62,496 nucleotides of DNA, taken from NCBI RefSeq assembly GCF_005771495.1, contig NZ_VAUW01000026.1, forward strand, positions 1 to 62,496, written 5' to 3'. The translations under genes were made by a program, and so were the position numbers. Of this stretch, positions 15,395 to 24,022 are shown piece by piece. Within the stretch, counting starts at the first letter, position 1. Each line of letters begins with the position of its first letter. The notes beneath the pieces were generated by a model. The model was given only the letters and a program-made list of their open reading frames with translations, did not search any database and had not been told where the DNA came from. This stretch comes from Maribacter sp. ACAM166. GTDB lineage: Bacteria; Bacteroidota; Bacteroidia; Flavobacteriales; Flavobacteriaceae.

Positions 15395-17176
15395 ATGAAA
15401 TATAAAATACTACTTTCAATTTACGTGTTTGTGTTAGGTATGTATACTGGCATAGCCCAAGACTATAAGGTGCATTCTCATAACGATTATATGCAGAATA
15501 TTCCTTTTTGGAAAGCTTTCGCTGCTGAGGTGGAATCAATCGAGGTAGATGTTTTTTTGCAGGATGGTAAATTGTTAGTGGCGCATGAGTTGAATGAAGC
15601 AGATGAGAATAGAACATTACAGCAGTTGTACTTAGAGCCATTAAAGCGGACTTTAGAGATAGGACAATTTGATGCTAAATCATTACAATTATTAATTGAT
15701 GTTAAGTCTGATGCATACACTACACTCGATGCTATTGTTGTTAGTTTGAAAGAATACCCAATGATTATCGATAATCAAAACATCTCTATCGTGATTTCTG
15801 GTAATAGGCCAAACCCATCCGAATATGTAAATTATCCGCAGTTCATTTTATTTGACTATCAGAGTCTAGTTCCAATTACTGACGAGCATATTCTAGAGAA
15901 AATCGGGATGGTAAGTTTGAGTTTTACAAACTTTTCAGAATGGAACGGCAAAGGACGAATGACTGCGAAAGATTACAAAAAGGTGACCGAAGTAATCGCT
16001 AAGGCACATGAGTTGAAAAAACCATTTCGATTTTGGGCAACGCCAGATTCTAAATCGGCTTGGAAAGTTTTTGCAGCTATGGGTGTAGATTTCATTAATA
16101 CAGATATGCCCTACGAATGTGTTTCGTATCTAAATACAATAGAAGAAAGGGTGGTTCAAAATACTGTTTTTTCAAAAGTGTATCATCCGACTTTTGAATC
16201 GGATAAGAAAAAACGGAAACCTAAAAATGTTATTTTATTAATTGGCGATGGTAATGGTCTTGCTCAGATTTCGTCTGCTACATTGGCAAATAACGGGGAG
16301 CTCTCTTTAACCCAATTAAAAAGTGTAGGCTTTCTAAAAACACAATCTGCAGATGATTTTACAACAGATTCAGCAGGTGCAGGTACAGCATTATCCACAG
16401 GAGAAATAACAAATAACAGAGCTATAGGTACAGATGTTAACGGTGAGACCATTCCAAATCTCGCAGAGATTCTTACAGAAAAAGGCTTTAATGCCGGGGT
16501 TATTTCTACAGATGAAATAACGGGCGCTACACCTTCTTCGTTTTATGCACATCGCGCAGATCGTGGTATGGTAGCGGGTATTGCCGCAGATTTCAATAAA
16601 AATCAGTTAAAATTGTTTATTGCTAAAAAAAGTACTGAGGTAGAAGGAATTGAAGATGCAGGCTTTACAATGATGACCGATATAGATGCAATCGGTAAGA
16701 GCTCTGATGATAAGGTAGGTTCGTGGCTAATTTATGATGAAGGAGAATCATTAGCAGTTCATGTTGAAAAATTAGCATCAGTTACTAAGAACGGAATAGC
16801 TTTTCTAAACAAAAAGAAGAAGCCTTTTTTCTTAATGGCCGAAGGTGCTAGAATTGATAGTTATGGGCATACTAATAATATAAGCGGAATCATTACTGAA
16901 AGTATTTCGTTTGATAAGGCAATAACCGAGGCCTTAAAATTTGCCGATGCCGATAAAAACACATTAGTTATTGTTACAGCAGATCATGAAACTGGCGGAT
17001 TAACACTGCCACAAGGCAATTTAGCCAAACATGAGATTGAAGCCGATTTCACTACAGGCGACCATACCGGTATTATGGTGCCAATTTTCGCATACGGCCC
17101 AATGTCTCATGAGTTTCAAGGGGTTTATGAAAACAACAAAGTTTTTCATAAGATAATGAAGGTATTGGGGCTTTAG
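15395..17176 (+). CDS. exported PLC-like/alkaline phosphatase fusion
   Basis: 594 residues from the ATG at 15395, chosen because it opens a clean signal peptide (MKYKILLSIYVFVLGMYTGI, then AQ); the frame is open upstream but without signal-like sequence. Residues about 23-260 resemble the PLC-like phosphodiesterase barrel of AIM6/GDPD proteins: VHSHNDY, EVDVFLQDGKLLVAHE, LLIDVKSD and INTDMPYE. Residues about 275-594 are a PhoA-type alkaline phosphatase: LLIGDGNG, TDSAGAGTALSTGE (Ser nucleophile), AEGARIDSYGHTN, TADHETGGL and GDHTG. The two parts may release and then dephosphorylate glycerol- or inositol-phosphate compounds in the periplasm. Upstream 11-bp repeats point to phosphate control. 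Confidence 0.85.
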   Translation: MKYKILLSIYVFVLGMYTGIAQDYKVHSHNDYMQNIPFWKAFAAEVESIEVDVFLQDGKLLVAHELNEADENRTLQQLYLEPLKRTLEIGQFDAKSLQLLIDVKSDAYTTLDAIVVSLKEYPMIIDNQNISIVISGNRPNPSEYVNYPQFILFDYQSLVPITDEHILEKIGMVSLSFTNFSEWNGKGRMTAKDYKKVTEVIAKAHELKKPFRFWATPDSKSAWKVFAAMGVDFINTDMPYECVSYLNTIEERVVQNTVFSKVYHPTFESDKKKRKPKNVILLIGDGNGLAQISSATLANNGELSLTQLKSVGFLKTQSADDFTTDSAGAGTALSTGEITNNRAIGTDVNGETIPNLAEILTEKGFNAGVISTDEITGATPSSFYAHRADRGMVAGIAADFNKNQLKLFIAKKSTEVEGIEDAGFTMMTDIDAIGKSSDDKVGSWLIYDEGESLAVHVEKLASVTKNGIAFLNKKKKPFFLMAEGARIDSYGHTNNISGIITESISFDKAITEALKFADADKNTLVIVTADHETGGLTLPQGNLAKHEIEADFTTGDHTGIMVPIFAYGPMSHEFQGVYENNKVFHKIMKVLGL

Positions 17177-17219
17177 AAGCAATAGTCTTACAATCGAAAT
17201 CTACAAAAATTCAAATGCT

Positions 17220-17257
17220 AACTAATAGGGGAAATGTATTCATTTCCCCTATTAGTT
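17220..17257 (+). terminator. strong hairpin after the alkaline phosphatase gene
   Basis: ACTAATAGGGGAAATG pairs perfectly with CATTTCCCCTATTAGT around a TATT loop (16-bp stem, 17 with the flanking A-T). It lies 44 bases after the stop. The T tail is poor, so it may act as a transcript-stabilising or factor-assisted end rather than a classic terminator. Confidence 0.6.
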
Positions 17258-17476
17258 TATGGTTAAAAAAAGCCTAAGTTTTTTATTTAACAGTTTTATA
17301 ATACAGGTAGTCTTAGCATATAATTTCCTAATGTAAGGGTGATTTTAAGTTAACAGTAAGTAGCATCTCTACATCTACTTTTGCAACTTGAAAATGAGAC
17401 CTAAGAATTTAGGGAGCATTTAAACTAGTTGAATTTTCACCTAATTATTTTATCAATTTTTATTAAACCAAACTGT

Positions 17477-20467
17477 ATGAAAAAACTAAAATTTTTAATG
17501 CATTTCTGTTTATTTGGCTTTGCTTCCATGGTATGGGCGCAAGACACTATTTCAGGAGTGGTAACAGATGAGTTCGGGCAACCCTTACCAGGTTCGACTG
17601 TTCAAATTAAAGGAACCCGTACTGGTTCCACAACAGATTTTGACGGTAATTATGTAGTTAGCGTCAGTGGCAACGATGTGTTGATTATATCTTATTTAGG
17701 GTATTCAACATTAGAAGTGCCTGTTAATGATCAAACTACCATTAACGTACAATTAAAAGAAGATGCCACTCAATTAGATGACGTGGTTGTTGTGGGGTAT
17801 GGTACCCAAAGAAGATCCGATATTACGGGCTCAATTTCTTCTGTAAAAAGTGAAGATTTCAATCAGGGTGTAGTTACAAACCCAGGTGAGCTTTTACAGG
17901 GTAAAATGGCAGGTGTTAACATCACCTCAAATAGTGGGGAACCTGGTGCTTCACAAAATGTAATAATTAGAGGTATTGGTAGTTTGCGATCGGGTACACA
18001 ACCGCTTTATGTTGTAGATGGTTTTTTATTGGATAATTCATCTACAGGTTTTGCTTCAAATCCACTTAACTTTCTTAACCCTAACGATATTGCAAGTATT
18101 GATGTGTTGAAAGATGCCAGTGCAACGGCGGTTTACGGATCCAGGGCATCTAACGGTGTTGTAGTTATAACGACCAAAAGAGGACGAGTGGGGAAAACAG
18201 AAATGAGCCTATCCCTTTCTACCGCAGCATCCTCTATGTCTAATACTATAGACGTTTTTAACGCCGATGAATTTCGTGCCCAAGTAGTTGCTAGTGGTGG
18301 TTCATTAGAAGATTATGGAGGTAATACCGATTGGCAAGATGAATTATCACAAACTGGCATCTCTAAGAACCTTAACTTTTCTATGAGTGGTGCTGAAAGT
18401 GATAAATCCGCATACTTCGCATCGGTGGGCTATCAAGATCAAGAAGGTATTTTAAAGAATAGTAACCTAACGCGTTATTCAGGTAAATTAAATATTAATC
18501 AAAAGGCGTTTAACGGTAAGGTAAATATTGATTACAACCTAACGGCTACGCATACCGAAAACTTACGCCCAGCTATTAATTCTATAATTAGCGATATGCT
18601 TGGTTTAAACCCTACAATACCAACGTATACGAATGGTGAGCCCACATTGTTGAATACAAATGCTTTAAATCCTATTACTAGGTATAATATTTATAGCGAT
18701 GAGGCTGTAAACAACCGCATTTTAGCTAGTATTTCTCCTTCAATAGAAATTGTAAAAGGACTAACCTATAAGTTAAATTTTGGTGTTGATTATTCAAGTA
18801 CAAATAGAGACCGACAGTACAAACCCTATACTTCGGTTATAAACGAGTCTGATATTTCTAATGGTGATGTCGTTACTACTTTGAGTACGAATACCAATCA
18901 ACTTACGGAGAATACACTTACGTATAATTGGAATAGCCGTGTTCACAATCTTGTTTTATTGGCTGGACATTCTTACCAAAAGTTTTTGGATGAGACCAGA
19001 CAATTTTCATACAGAGGTTTTGCAGATAACAATGTTGAGCCAAAGTATCAAGACCAGTCTAGTTCAGACAAATATCCTACTTCAGTTAGCTCGTCTGCAT
19101 TTAAGAACGAATTACAATCTTATTTTGGGAGGGTAAATTATTCTTATGACAGTAAATATTTGTTAACAGCAACGCTTCGTGCAGATGGGTCTTCAAAGTT
19201 TGGGGATAACAGAAAATATGGTTATTTCCCTTCAGTTGCTTTAGGATGGAATATTAGCAACGAAAAATTCATGGAAAATTCAATTTTCAACAACTTAAAA
19301 TTACGTTCAAGCTGGGGTCAAACGGGTAACCAAGAGATTCCCTCTAAGATTACACAGGCAAGTTATTCTGAGAATCGACTAATTACCGGTAGCCAAAGTT
19401 TAAACACATATCCTATAGATACTAATTCCACCTCGATAGATGGCTATCCTTATGGTATTGTGTATACACGTTTGGCAAATCCAGAGCTTCAATGGGAGGT
19501 TTCTACGCAAGTAAGTGTTGGTATTGATTTTGCACTTTTCGATTACCGATTATCGGGTACTTTAGACTATTTCAATAAGGAGTCTTCTAATATATTATTA
19601 GAGGTTGTTACTTCTGATCCTGTTGAACCAACTTCTACATACTGGGATAATATCGATGGTATGAAAATTAAAAATAGCGGTATTGAATTAGCGCTAGATT
19701 ACAATAGCGACGCAACAAAAGAGTTCTCTTATAATATTGGTGGTAATATAACCTATATTCAAAATAAGGTTAAAGATTCTCCGTATTCAGTATTGACTAC
19801 AGGTTCTGCTCAGGGTTCCGGTCAAACCGGTGCAACTATTAACGGTTATATTAATAATGAATCTATCGGTTCATTCTATATGTTTCAATTTGATGGTATA
19901 GGTGGCGATGGTCTTAATGTGTTTAGGGACATCAATGGAGATGGTGAAATTTTAGAGAATGACCGAAGTGTTGTTGGTAGTGCAATTCCTAAATTCATTT
20001 ACGCGTATTATTTTAATGTCAAATACAAGGCTTTTGATTTAGGATTAAACTTTAATGGTGTAGCAGGTAATAAAGTATACAATCACACTAAAATGTCACT
20101 TTTCACTAAGGCACAAATATCAAGATCTGTAAACACAACAGATTTTGCAGTTCAGTACCCTAACGAGTCTACAAGTAATTCTAATACGATTTCTACACGT
20201 TATTTAGAAGATGGCTCATTCGTAAGATTGAATAATGCAACATTAGCCTACACCTTAAGTTCAGATAAAATAGGTTTAGCTGATGCGTTTCAAAATATTC
20301 GTTTTTCAGTAACAGGTCAAAATTTATTTACCATAACAGATTATTCAGGATTTGACCCAGAAGTTAATTCTGGTTCAACTTCTGGCGGAATTCAAACATT
20401 TGGAGTGGATTACTACACCTACCCAAAAGCAAGAACGTTTTTAGTAGGCCTTAACTTAACCTTTTAA
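17477..20467 (+). CDS. SusC/RagA family TonB-dependent outer-membrane transporter
   Basis: 996 residues from the ATG at 17477, which opens a signal peptide (MKKLKFLMHFCLFGFASMVW, then AQ). A carboxypeptidase-regulatory-like domain comes first (ISGVVTDEFGQPLPGSTVQI, residues about 25-105). Then follow the TonB box region (DDVVVVGYGTQ), the plug (about 115-230, IDVLKDASATAVYGSRASNG) and the 22-stranded barrel, ending in a terminal aromatic (LNLTF). It pairs with the SusD-like lipoprotein 44 bases downstream to bind and import a large substrate. Position after two phosphatases suggests a phosphorylated or phosphate-linked substrate, which is inference. A weak TAAGT repeat with 11-bp spacing lies near 17346-17361. 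Confidence 0.95.
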   Translation: MKKLKFLMHFCLFGFASMVWAQDTISGVVTDEFGQPLPGSTVQIKGTRTGSTTDFDGNYVVSVSGNDVLIISYLGYSTLEVPVNDQTTINVQLKEDATQLDDVVVVGYGTQRRSDITGSISSVKSEDFNQGVVTNPGELLQGKMAGVNITSNSGEPGASQNVIIRGIGSLRSGTQPLYVVDGFLLDNSSTGFASNPLNFLNPNDIASIDVLKDASATAVYGSRASNGVVVITTKRGRVGKTEMSLSLSTAASSMSNTIDVFNADEFRAQVVASGGSLEDYGGNTDWQDELSQTGISKNLNFSMSGAESDKSAYFASVGYQDQEGILKNSNLTRYSGKLNINQKAFNGKVNIDYNLTATHTENLRPAINSIISDMLGLNPTIPTYTNGEPTLLNTNALNPITRYNIYSDEAVNNRILASISPSIEIVKGLTYKLNFGVDYSSTNRDRQYKPYTSVINESDISNGDVVTTLSTNTNQLTENTLTYNWNSRVHNLVLLAGHSYQKFLDETRQFSYRGFADNNVEPKYQDQSSSDKYPTSVSSSAFKNELQSYFGRVNYSYDSKYLLTATLRADGSSKFGDNRKYGYFPSVALGWNISNEKFMENSIFNNLKLRSSWGQTGNQEIPSKITQASYSENRLITGSQSLNTYPIDTNSTSIDGYPYGIVYTRLANPELQWEVSTQVSVGIDFALFDYRLSGTLDYFNKESSNILLEVVTSDPVEPTSTYWDNIDGMKIKNSGIELALDYNSDATKEFSYNIGGNITYIQNKVKDSPYSVLTTGSAQGSGQTGATINGYINNESIGSFYMFQFDGIGGDGLNVFRDINGDGEILENDRSVVGSAIPKFIYAYYFNVKYKAFDLGLNFNGVAGNKVYNHTKMSLFTKAQISRSVNTTDFAVQYPNESTSNSNTISTRYLEDGSFVRLNNATLAYTLSSDKIGLADAFQNIRFSVTGQNLFTITDYSGFDPEVNSGSTSGGIQTFGVDYYTYPKARTFLVGLNLTF

Positions 20468-20511
20468 GTAACAAGAGATTCTTTAAAAAATAAGCATCAT
20501 AATAAAATAAT

Positions 20512-22257
20512 ATGAAAAATATAAAATTTAATGAAATACTTCCTTTGGTCGTATTCCTACTAACATTTTTAAGTTGTACAGATTTAGAGGAAGAAATACT
20601 TGATGAGTCTTTGACCGGTACTGGTGAGGCAGAAGTGGTTAGTGGGTCTTTGGCTCCGGTATATGGAAATCTACGTGCAGTATGGTATCATACTGTTAAT
20701 TTCGGACTTCAAGAAGTTGCCTCGGATGAGGCCATACTTCCGTATCGTGGAGGTACCGATTGGTACGATGGCGGAAAGTTTATAGCTGTACATCAACATT
20801 TAATGACTCCAAGTAATGGTCTAGTAACAGATACTTGGAACAATGTTACCTTAACCTTATCAAGAGCAGTAGTTGCCATCGAAAGGTTAAATGCTGAAGC
20901 TGAAATGGGGAATGCAAATGCACAGAAGGCAATTTATGAAATGGTAGCTATGAAAGCCTACCTAAACTTAATGGCACTTGATAACTGGGGTGTTGTTTTC
21001 AAAAAGGAAAGTTCAGATCAGATTTCTGAAATTCTTAGGGGGCAAAAAGCTATAACTTATATTGAAAGTGAACTTCTATCTGTTGTAGATGGTATTTCAG
21101 AAGATAATAATCCTGGCCGTTTGAACAAAAATTCAGTAAGTGCTTTATTGGCTCGTTTATATTTGAATGCTGCTGTTTATCGTGATCCTTATGGCTCGCC
21201 TGCTTTTCAAAAAGAGGATATGGATAAGGTGATTCAATATACCAATAATATTATTTCTGGACCTTATTCTTTGTCTGAAGAGTATTTTGAATTATTTAAT
21301 GACGATAATCATGATAACTCTGAGCTGATTTTTGCCTTAGACCAAAGAGGTGTATTGCAAACTGACCATAGCCGATGGGCATATTGGTCAATGTCTGGTG
21401 ATCAAGTTCCACGACCAGAGGTGCCAAGTTCTAGGGGTACAGATGCTGTTTCGGCCACGCCTGATTTTTATCAGACTTGGGTTGATGCATATGGAGAAGT
21501 TGATCCAGCAGATGCCGATTCTCGCTTCTTTCAAGAGAACACGGTTATACCAGATGATTTGAAGGACCTTACAGGTGTAAATCCAACGAACGATTCAGAG
21601 CATTATTATTGTATAGAGGCCGAAGAGTTTGAAGTTGATAGAGGTGTTCTGCGTAATATTATATGGGGACCTAGAAAAGATGAAAGTGGTAATATCTTGG
21701 CTTGTGATGATGGTACGGTAAGAATATATCCTGTCATCAATAGAATAACTAGTGGTGCAGACATACGTTATGTTGATCACTCCCTTAAAGTTGATTTTTC
21801 AGCAGAGGGAAGCTTACATAATGCGGGACACCGATTTTCGAAATATCAGTTTAGTCATGCCGCTACCAATTGCTGCTCTTACAGCGATGTTGATTTAGTG
21901 TTGATTCGATTAGGTGAGATTTATTTAATGCGTGCTGAGGCTAAATTGAGAAATGGCGACATAGATGGTGCATTAGCAGATGTAAATGCATTAAGAGCTT
22001 CGAGAACGGCGCGCCCAGAACAAACTCCAGATGCATTGACTAGTATAGATCTTGATATCTTGTTCCGTGAAACTGGCTTTGAGTTGTATTGGGAAGGTTT
22101 TAGACGTAATTATCAAATACGATTTGGTAAATATGAAGATAGTTGGACAGAGAAAACGGATACCGATGTAAACCACAGATTATTCCCAATTCCACAAAGT
22201 GCAGTTGATGGGGCTTCTGATATAAATGGATTCTTAGTTCAGAACCCAGGATATTAA
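20512..22257 (+). CDS. RagB/SusD family outer-membrane lipoprotein
   Basis: 581 residues, starting with a lipoprotein signal (FLLTFLSC, lipidated Cys about 22). The N-terminal SusD-like TPR region (VTDTWNNVTLTLSRAVVAIE, NAQKAIYEMVAMKAYLNLMALDNWG) and the C-terminal RagB region (DLVLIRLGEIYLMRAEAKLR, ending RLFPIPQSAVDGASDINGFL and QNPGY) are both clear. SusD proteins cap the SusC barrel and capture substrate. It is in an operon with the preceding SusC gene and is followed by a strong terminator. Confidence 0.95.
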   Translation: MKNIKFNEILPLVVFLLTFLSCTDLEEEILDESLTGTGEAEVVSGSLAPVYGNLRAVWYHTVNFGLQEVASDEAILPYRGGTDWYDGGKFIAVHQHLMTPSNGLVTDTWNNVTLTLSRAVVAIERLNAEAEMGNANAQKAIYEMVAMKAYLNLMALDNWGVVFKKESSDQISEILRGQKAITYIESELLSVVDGISEDNNPGRLNKNSVSALLARLYLNAAVYRDPYGSPAFQKEDMDKVIQYTNNIISGPYSLSEEYFELFNDDNHDNSELIFALDQRGVLQTDHSRWAYWSMSGDQVPRPEVPSSRGTDAVSATPDFYQTWVDAYGEVDPADADSRFFQENTVIPDDLKDLTGVNPTNDSEHYYCIEAEEFEVDRGVLRNIIWGPRKDESGNILACDDGTVRIYPVINRITSGADIRYVDHSLKVDFSAEGSLHNAGHRFSKYQFSHAATNCCSYSDVDLVLIRLGEIYLMRAEAKLRNGDIDGALADVNALRASRTARPEQTPDALTSIDLDILFRETGFELYWEGFRRNYQIRFGKYEDSWTEKTDTDVNHRLFPIPQSAVDGASDINGFLVQNPGY

Positions 22258-22281
22258 ATAACGTTTTAGCATAGATGAATG

Positions 22282-22314
22282 CGGCAAGAAATTATATTTC
22301 TTGCCGTATTTTTT
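22282..22314 (+). terminator. intrinsic terminator of the SusC/SusD operon
   Basis: CGGCAAGAAAT pairs with ATTTCTTGCCG (11-bp stem, 3-base loop), followed by TATTTTTTT. It begins 25 bases after the SusD stop codon. Confidence 0.9.
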
Positions 22315-22979
22315 TGACGTAATTGTTAATATTAGTGGTATTGGTATAACCCATAATAGTTTATATCCGTTATGTATTTTGAATAGCTTCTCTAAAATGA
22401 GTATCAATCCGAGATATTTTTTTAAAATATGATGTAAAAAAAATGCCCCACTCGCCTACTGAACAGGCAGGTCTCAAGAACCGATTTAGTGATTGAAGGT
22501 TTTTGATATATTTTATTTCCAAAGAAAAATTGGAAATAAATCACTCCTTTAGACTTGTATTATTTAATCAAAATGTACAGCGGGTAGTTTGTAAACTCCA
22601 CAGTTTAGTATTTAAAGATTTAGGTTGTAACTATATTAACTATAGCGTTCCGTTTATTGTCTTTGGATGTAAAGCAGAATAGTTGAAAGAGGAAATTAAA
22701 ATTACCTTCATGGCAGATGTGTATAATGTAAATGTTAATACATGGATAAAAAAGTAAGCAGTAGGTCAAAACGATTAACTTGTCGTAACTTTTAGATGTG
22801 AATTAATAAATTTTTCAATTTATAGGTAATTGGGACTTTTTAATTGGATTCGTAATGTTTTTTAACAAAAAATATTTTTTTAATTGGGGAATTTTGATTT
22901 TATTTATTAAAAGTAAGAAATATACTACATTTCTATTTACTAATAGAGAAATAGAAGATAGTTGAAATTAGAAACTACT
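22315..22979 (+). other. 665-bp intergenic region
   Basis: No gene of credible length. A hairpin is formed by TTTATTTCCAA (22512-22522) and TTGGAAATAAA (22530-22540). A short open stretch at about 22682-22757 reads EEIKITFMADVYNVNVNTWI, which resembles the end of a helix-turn-helix domain and may be a gene remnant. The last 150 bases are extremely AT-rich and probably hold the response regulator promoter. Confidence 0.4.
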
Positions 22980-23393
22980 ATGAAAATCAAAACTGTTTGC
23001 ATAATTGATGATGATTCTATCTGTGTATATGGAACAAAGATTTTACTTAATCATAATAATTATTTTGGTTCCAATATCTTGGTGTACGAAGATGGTTATG
23101 AGGCATTGGTTAACCTTTCGGCGTTAGCAAAAACTGGAAAAAGTTTACCAGATATTATTTTATTAGATTTAAATATGCCGGTAATGAATGGATGGGAATT
23201 CTTAGATGAATTTGTTAAATTACCTTTAACCACTATGCCTCATATTTTTGTAGTCAGTTCTTGCTTTGGTTTAAAGGAAATCGACAAGGGAAAGAGTTAC
23301 GGTATCGTCAATGATTTTATATCAAAACCATTGTTAGAGTCTAACCTTACCAATTTATTTGAAAGTATAATGACCGATACACAAACGCTATAG
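22980..23393 (+). CDS. single-domain response regulator (receiver only)
   Basis: 137 residues from the ATG at 22980; an in-frame TTG at 22962 would add six residues. CheY-like features: CIIDDDS (acidic pair), LLDLNMPVMNGWEF with the phospho-acceptor Asp63, VVSSC (Ser/Thr switch) and ISKP (Lys). There is no output domain. The style, with a short insertion after the first helix, is that of receiver proteins common in Flavobacteriaceae, which act as phosphorelay intermediates or bind partner proteins. No histidine kinase is adjacent. Confidence 0.88.
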   Translation: MKIKTVCIIDDDSICVYGTKILLNHNNYFGSNILVYEDGYEALVNLSALAKTGKSLPDIILLDLNMPVMNGWEFLDEFVKLPLTTMPHIFVVSSCFGLKEIDKGKSYGIVNDFISKPLLESNLTNLFESIMTDTQTL

Positions 23394-23640
23394 TTTAGAT
23401 GAGATATGATTATTTGATATAATGAATATTTTAAAATCATACCCTTGGGCCACCAAATAAAGGAGTTTAATTAGAAATTTAATGTGTTGAAGAACTACAC
23501 CAAGTGGCGTATTTTTCTTGTATTGTAGGACCTAAGAATTAAGTTTTTCTATGAAAGTTTAGTTTTGTAACTGCAAAAGTCTGACCATGTAAAATTCTCA
23601 GTTTTTTATATACTAAAGCGCAATCGAGTTGTGTTTATTC
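23394..23640 (+). other. AT-rich spacer between response regulator and the ssrA-end scars
   Basis: No gene, hairpin or repeat stands out. It is probably the original chromosome downstream of ssrA before the insertions recorded at 23641-23904. Confidence 0.35.
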
Positions 23641-23652
23641 GTGGAGCCGGAG
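23641..23652 (-). repeat. ssrA 3'-end scar 1 (oldest or most decayed att remnant)
   Basis: GTGGAGCCGGAG equals the reverse complement of the last 12 bases of the tmRNA gene (28135-28146), followed by ACGG instead of GGAT. It is the leftmost of three such remnants. No terminator-like hairpin follows it on the minus strand. Confidence 0.55.
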
Positions 23653-23669
23653 ACGGCCAAATGAAAAAG

Positions 23670-23688
23670 AAAGGTCTTGTAGACCTTT
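23670..23688 (-). terminator. displaced terminator-like hairpin behind scar 2
   Basis: AAAGGTCT and AGACCTTT pair around TGT, with T runs on both strands (CTTTTT on the minus strand). Read leftward it lies 37 bases after the ssrA-end scar at 23725, as expected if a former ssrA terminator was pushed aside by insertion. Confidence 0.55.
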
Positions 23689-23724
23689 TTAGTACAGAGG
23701 CGATTTGGTATGTTAGCTTTTATC

Positions 23725-23737
23725 GTGGAGCTGGAGG
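23725..23737 (-). repeat. ssrA 3'-end scar 2
   Basis: GTGGAGCTGGAGG matches the tmRNA 3' end (28135-28147) with one change (C to T), preceded by ATC like scar 3. It marks a second former boundary of ssrA. Confidence 0.5.
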
Positions 23738-23852
23738 ATTACCTTCGGTGTTCTTAAAAACTTCCATCCTGTAAATGCAAAGCCCCGCATTGCCCGAGGG
23801 TTTTGTGATTTTATTCTGAAATTTGATTAAGCTCCATTACTCCATAAAACAA

Positions 23853-23880
23853 AAAAGCCACACCGGTAGGTGTGGCTTTT
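23853..23880 (-). terminator. original ssrA terminator, now displaced 4.2 kb from the gene
   Basis: AAAAGCCACACC pairs perfectly with GGTGTGGCTTTT around GGTA; on the minus strand it is followed by TTGTTTT. Read leftward it lies 10 bases after the ssrA 3'-end remnant at 23891-23904, the normal spacing for a tmRNA terminator. The integrated element lies between this and the present ssrA. Confidence 0.75.
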
Positions 23881-23890
23881 GCACTTAATC

Positions 23891-23904
23891 GTGGAGCCGG
23901 AGGG
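23891..23904 (-). repeat. distal attachment site (ssrA 3'-end remnant, scar 3)
   Basis: GTGGAGCCGGAGGG is identical to 28135-28148, the last bases of ssrA. It forms the far end of the integrated element. Beyond these 14 bases the sequences diverge, and on the other side lies the displaced terminator. Confidence 0.7.
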
Positions 23905-24022
23905 TCTAGAACTCACCGATGTAATTGCCTATTTATAAAGGCTTGCAGAGGTTCTGAATTTTATGCGCACCGAATAGGTGACTTTATAGTTTGTAGGGTC
24001 AAAAATAGGTTGTCTTAGTACG

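Noticed and set aside
22682..22757. Short stretch resembling the end of a helix-turn-helix domain
   Set aside because: Only about 24 codons, no upstream continuation, and the similarity is too vague to call a gene or transposon remnant.
23641..23904. Possibility that the GTGGAGCCGGAG copies are 3' ends of tRNA genes on the minus strand
   Set aside because: No T-arm, anticodon or acceptor partner can be built around any of the three; match to the nearby tmRNA end with following terminators is the better explanation.
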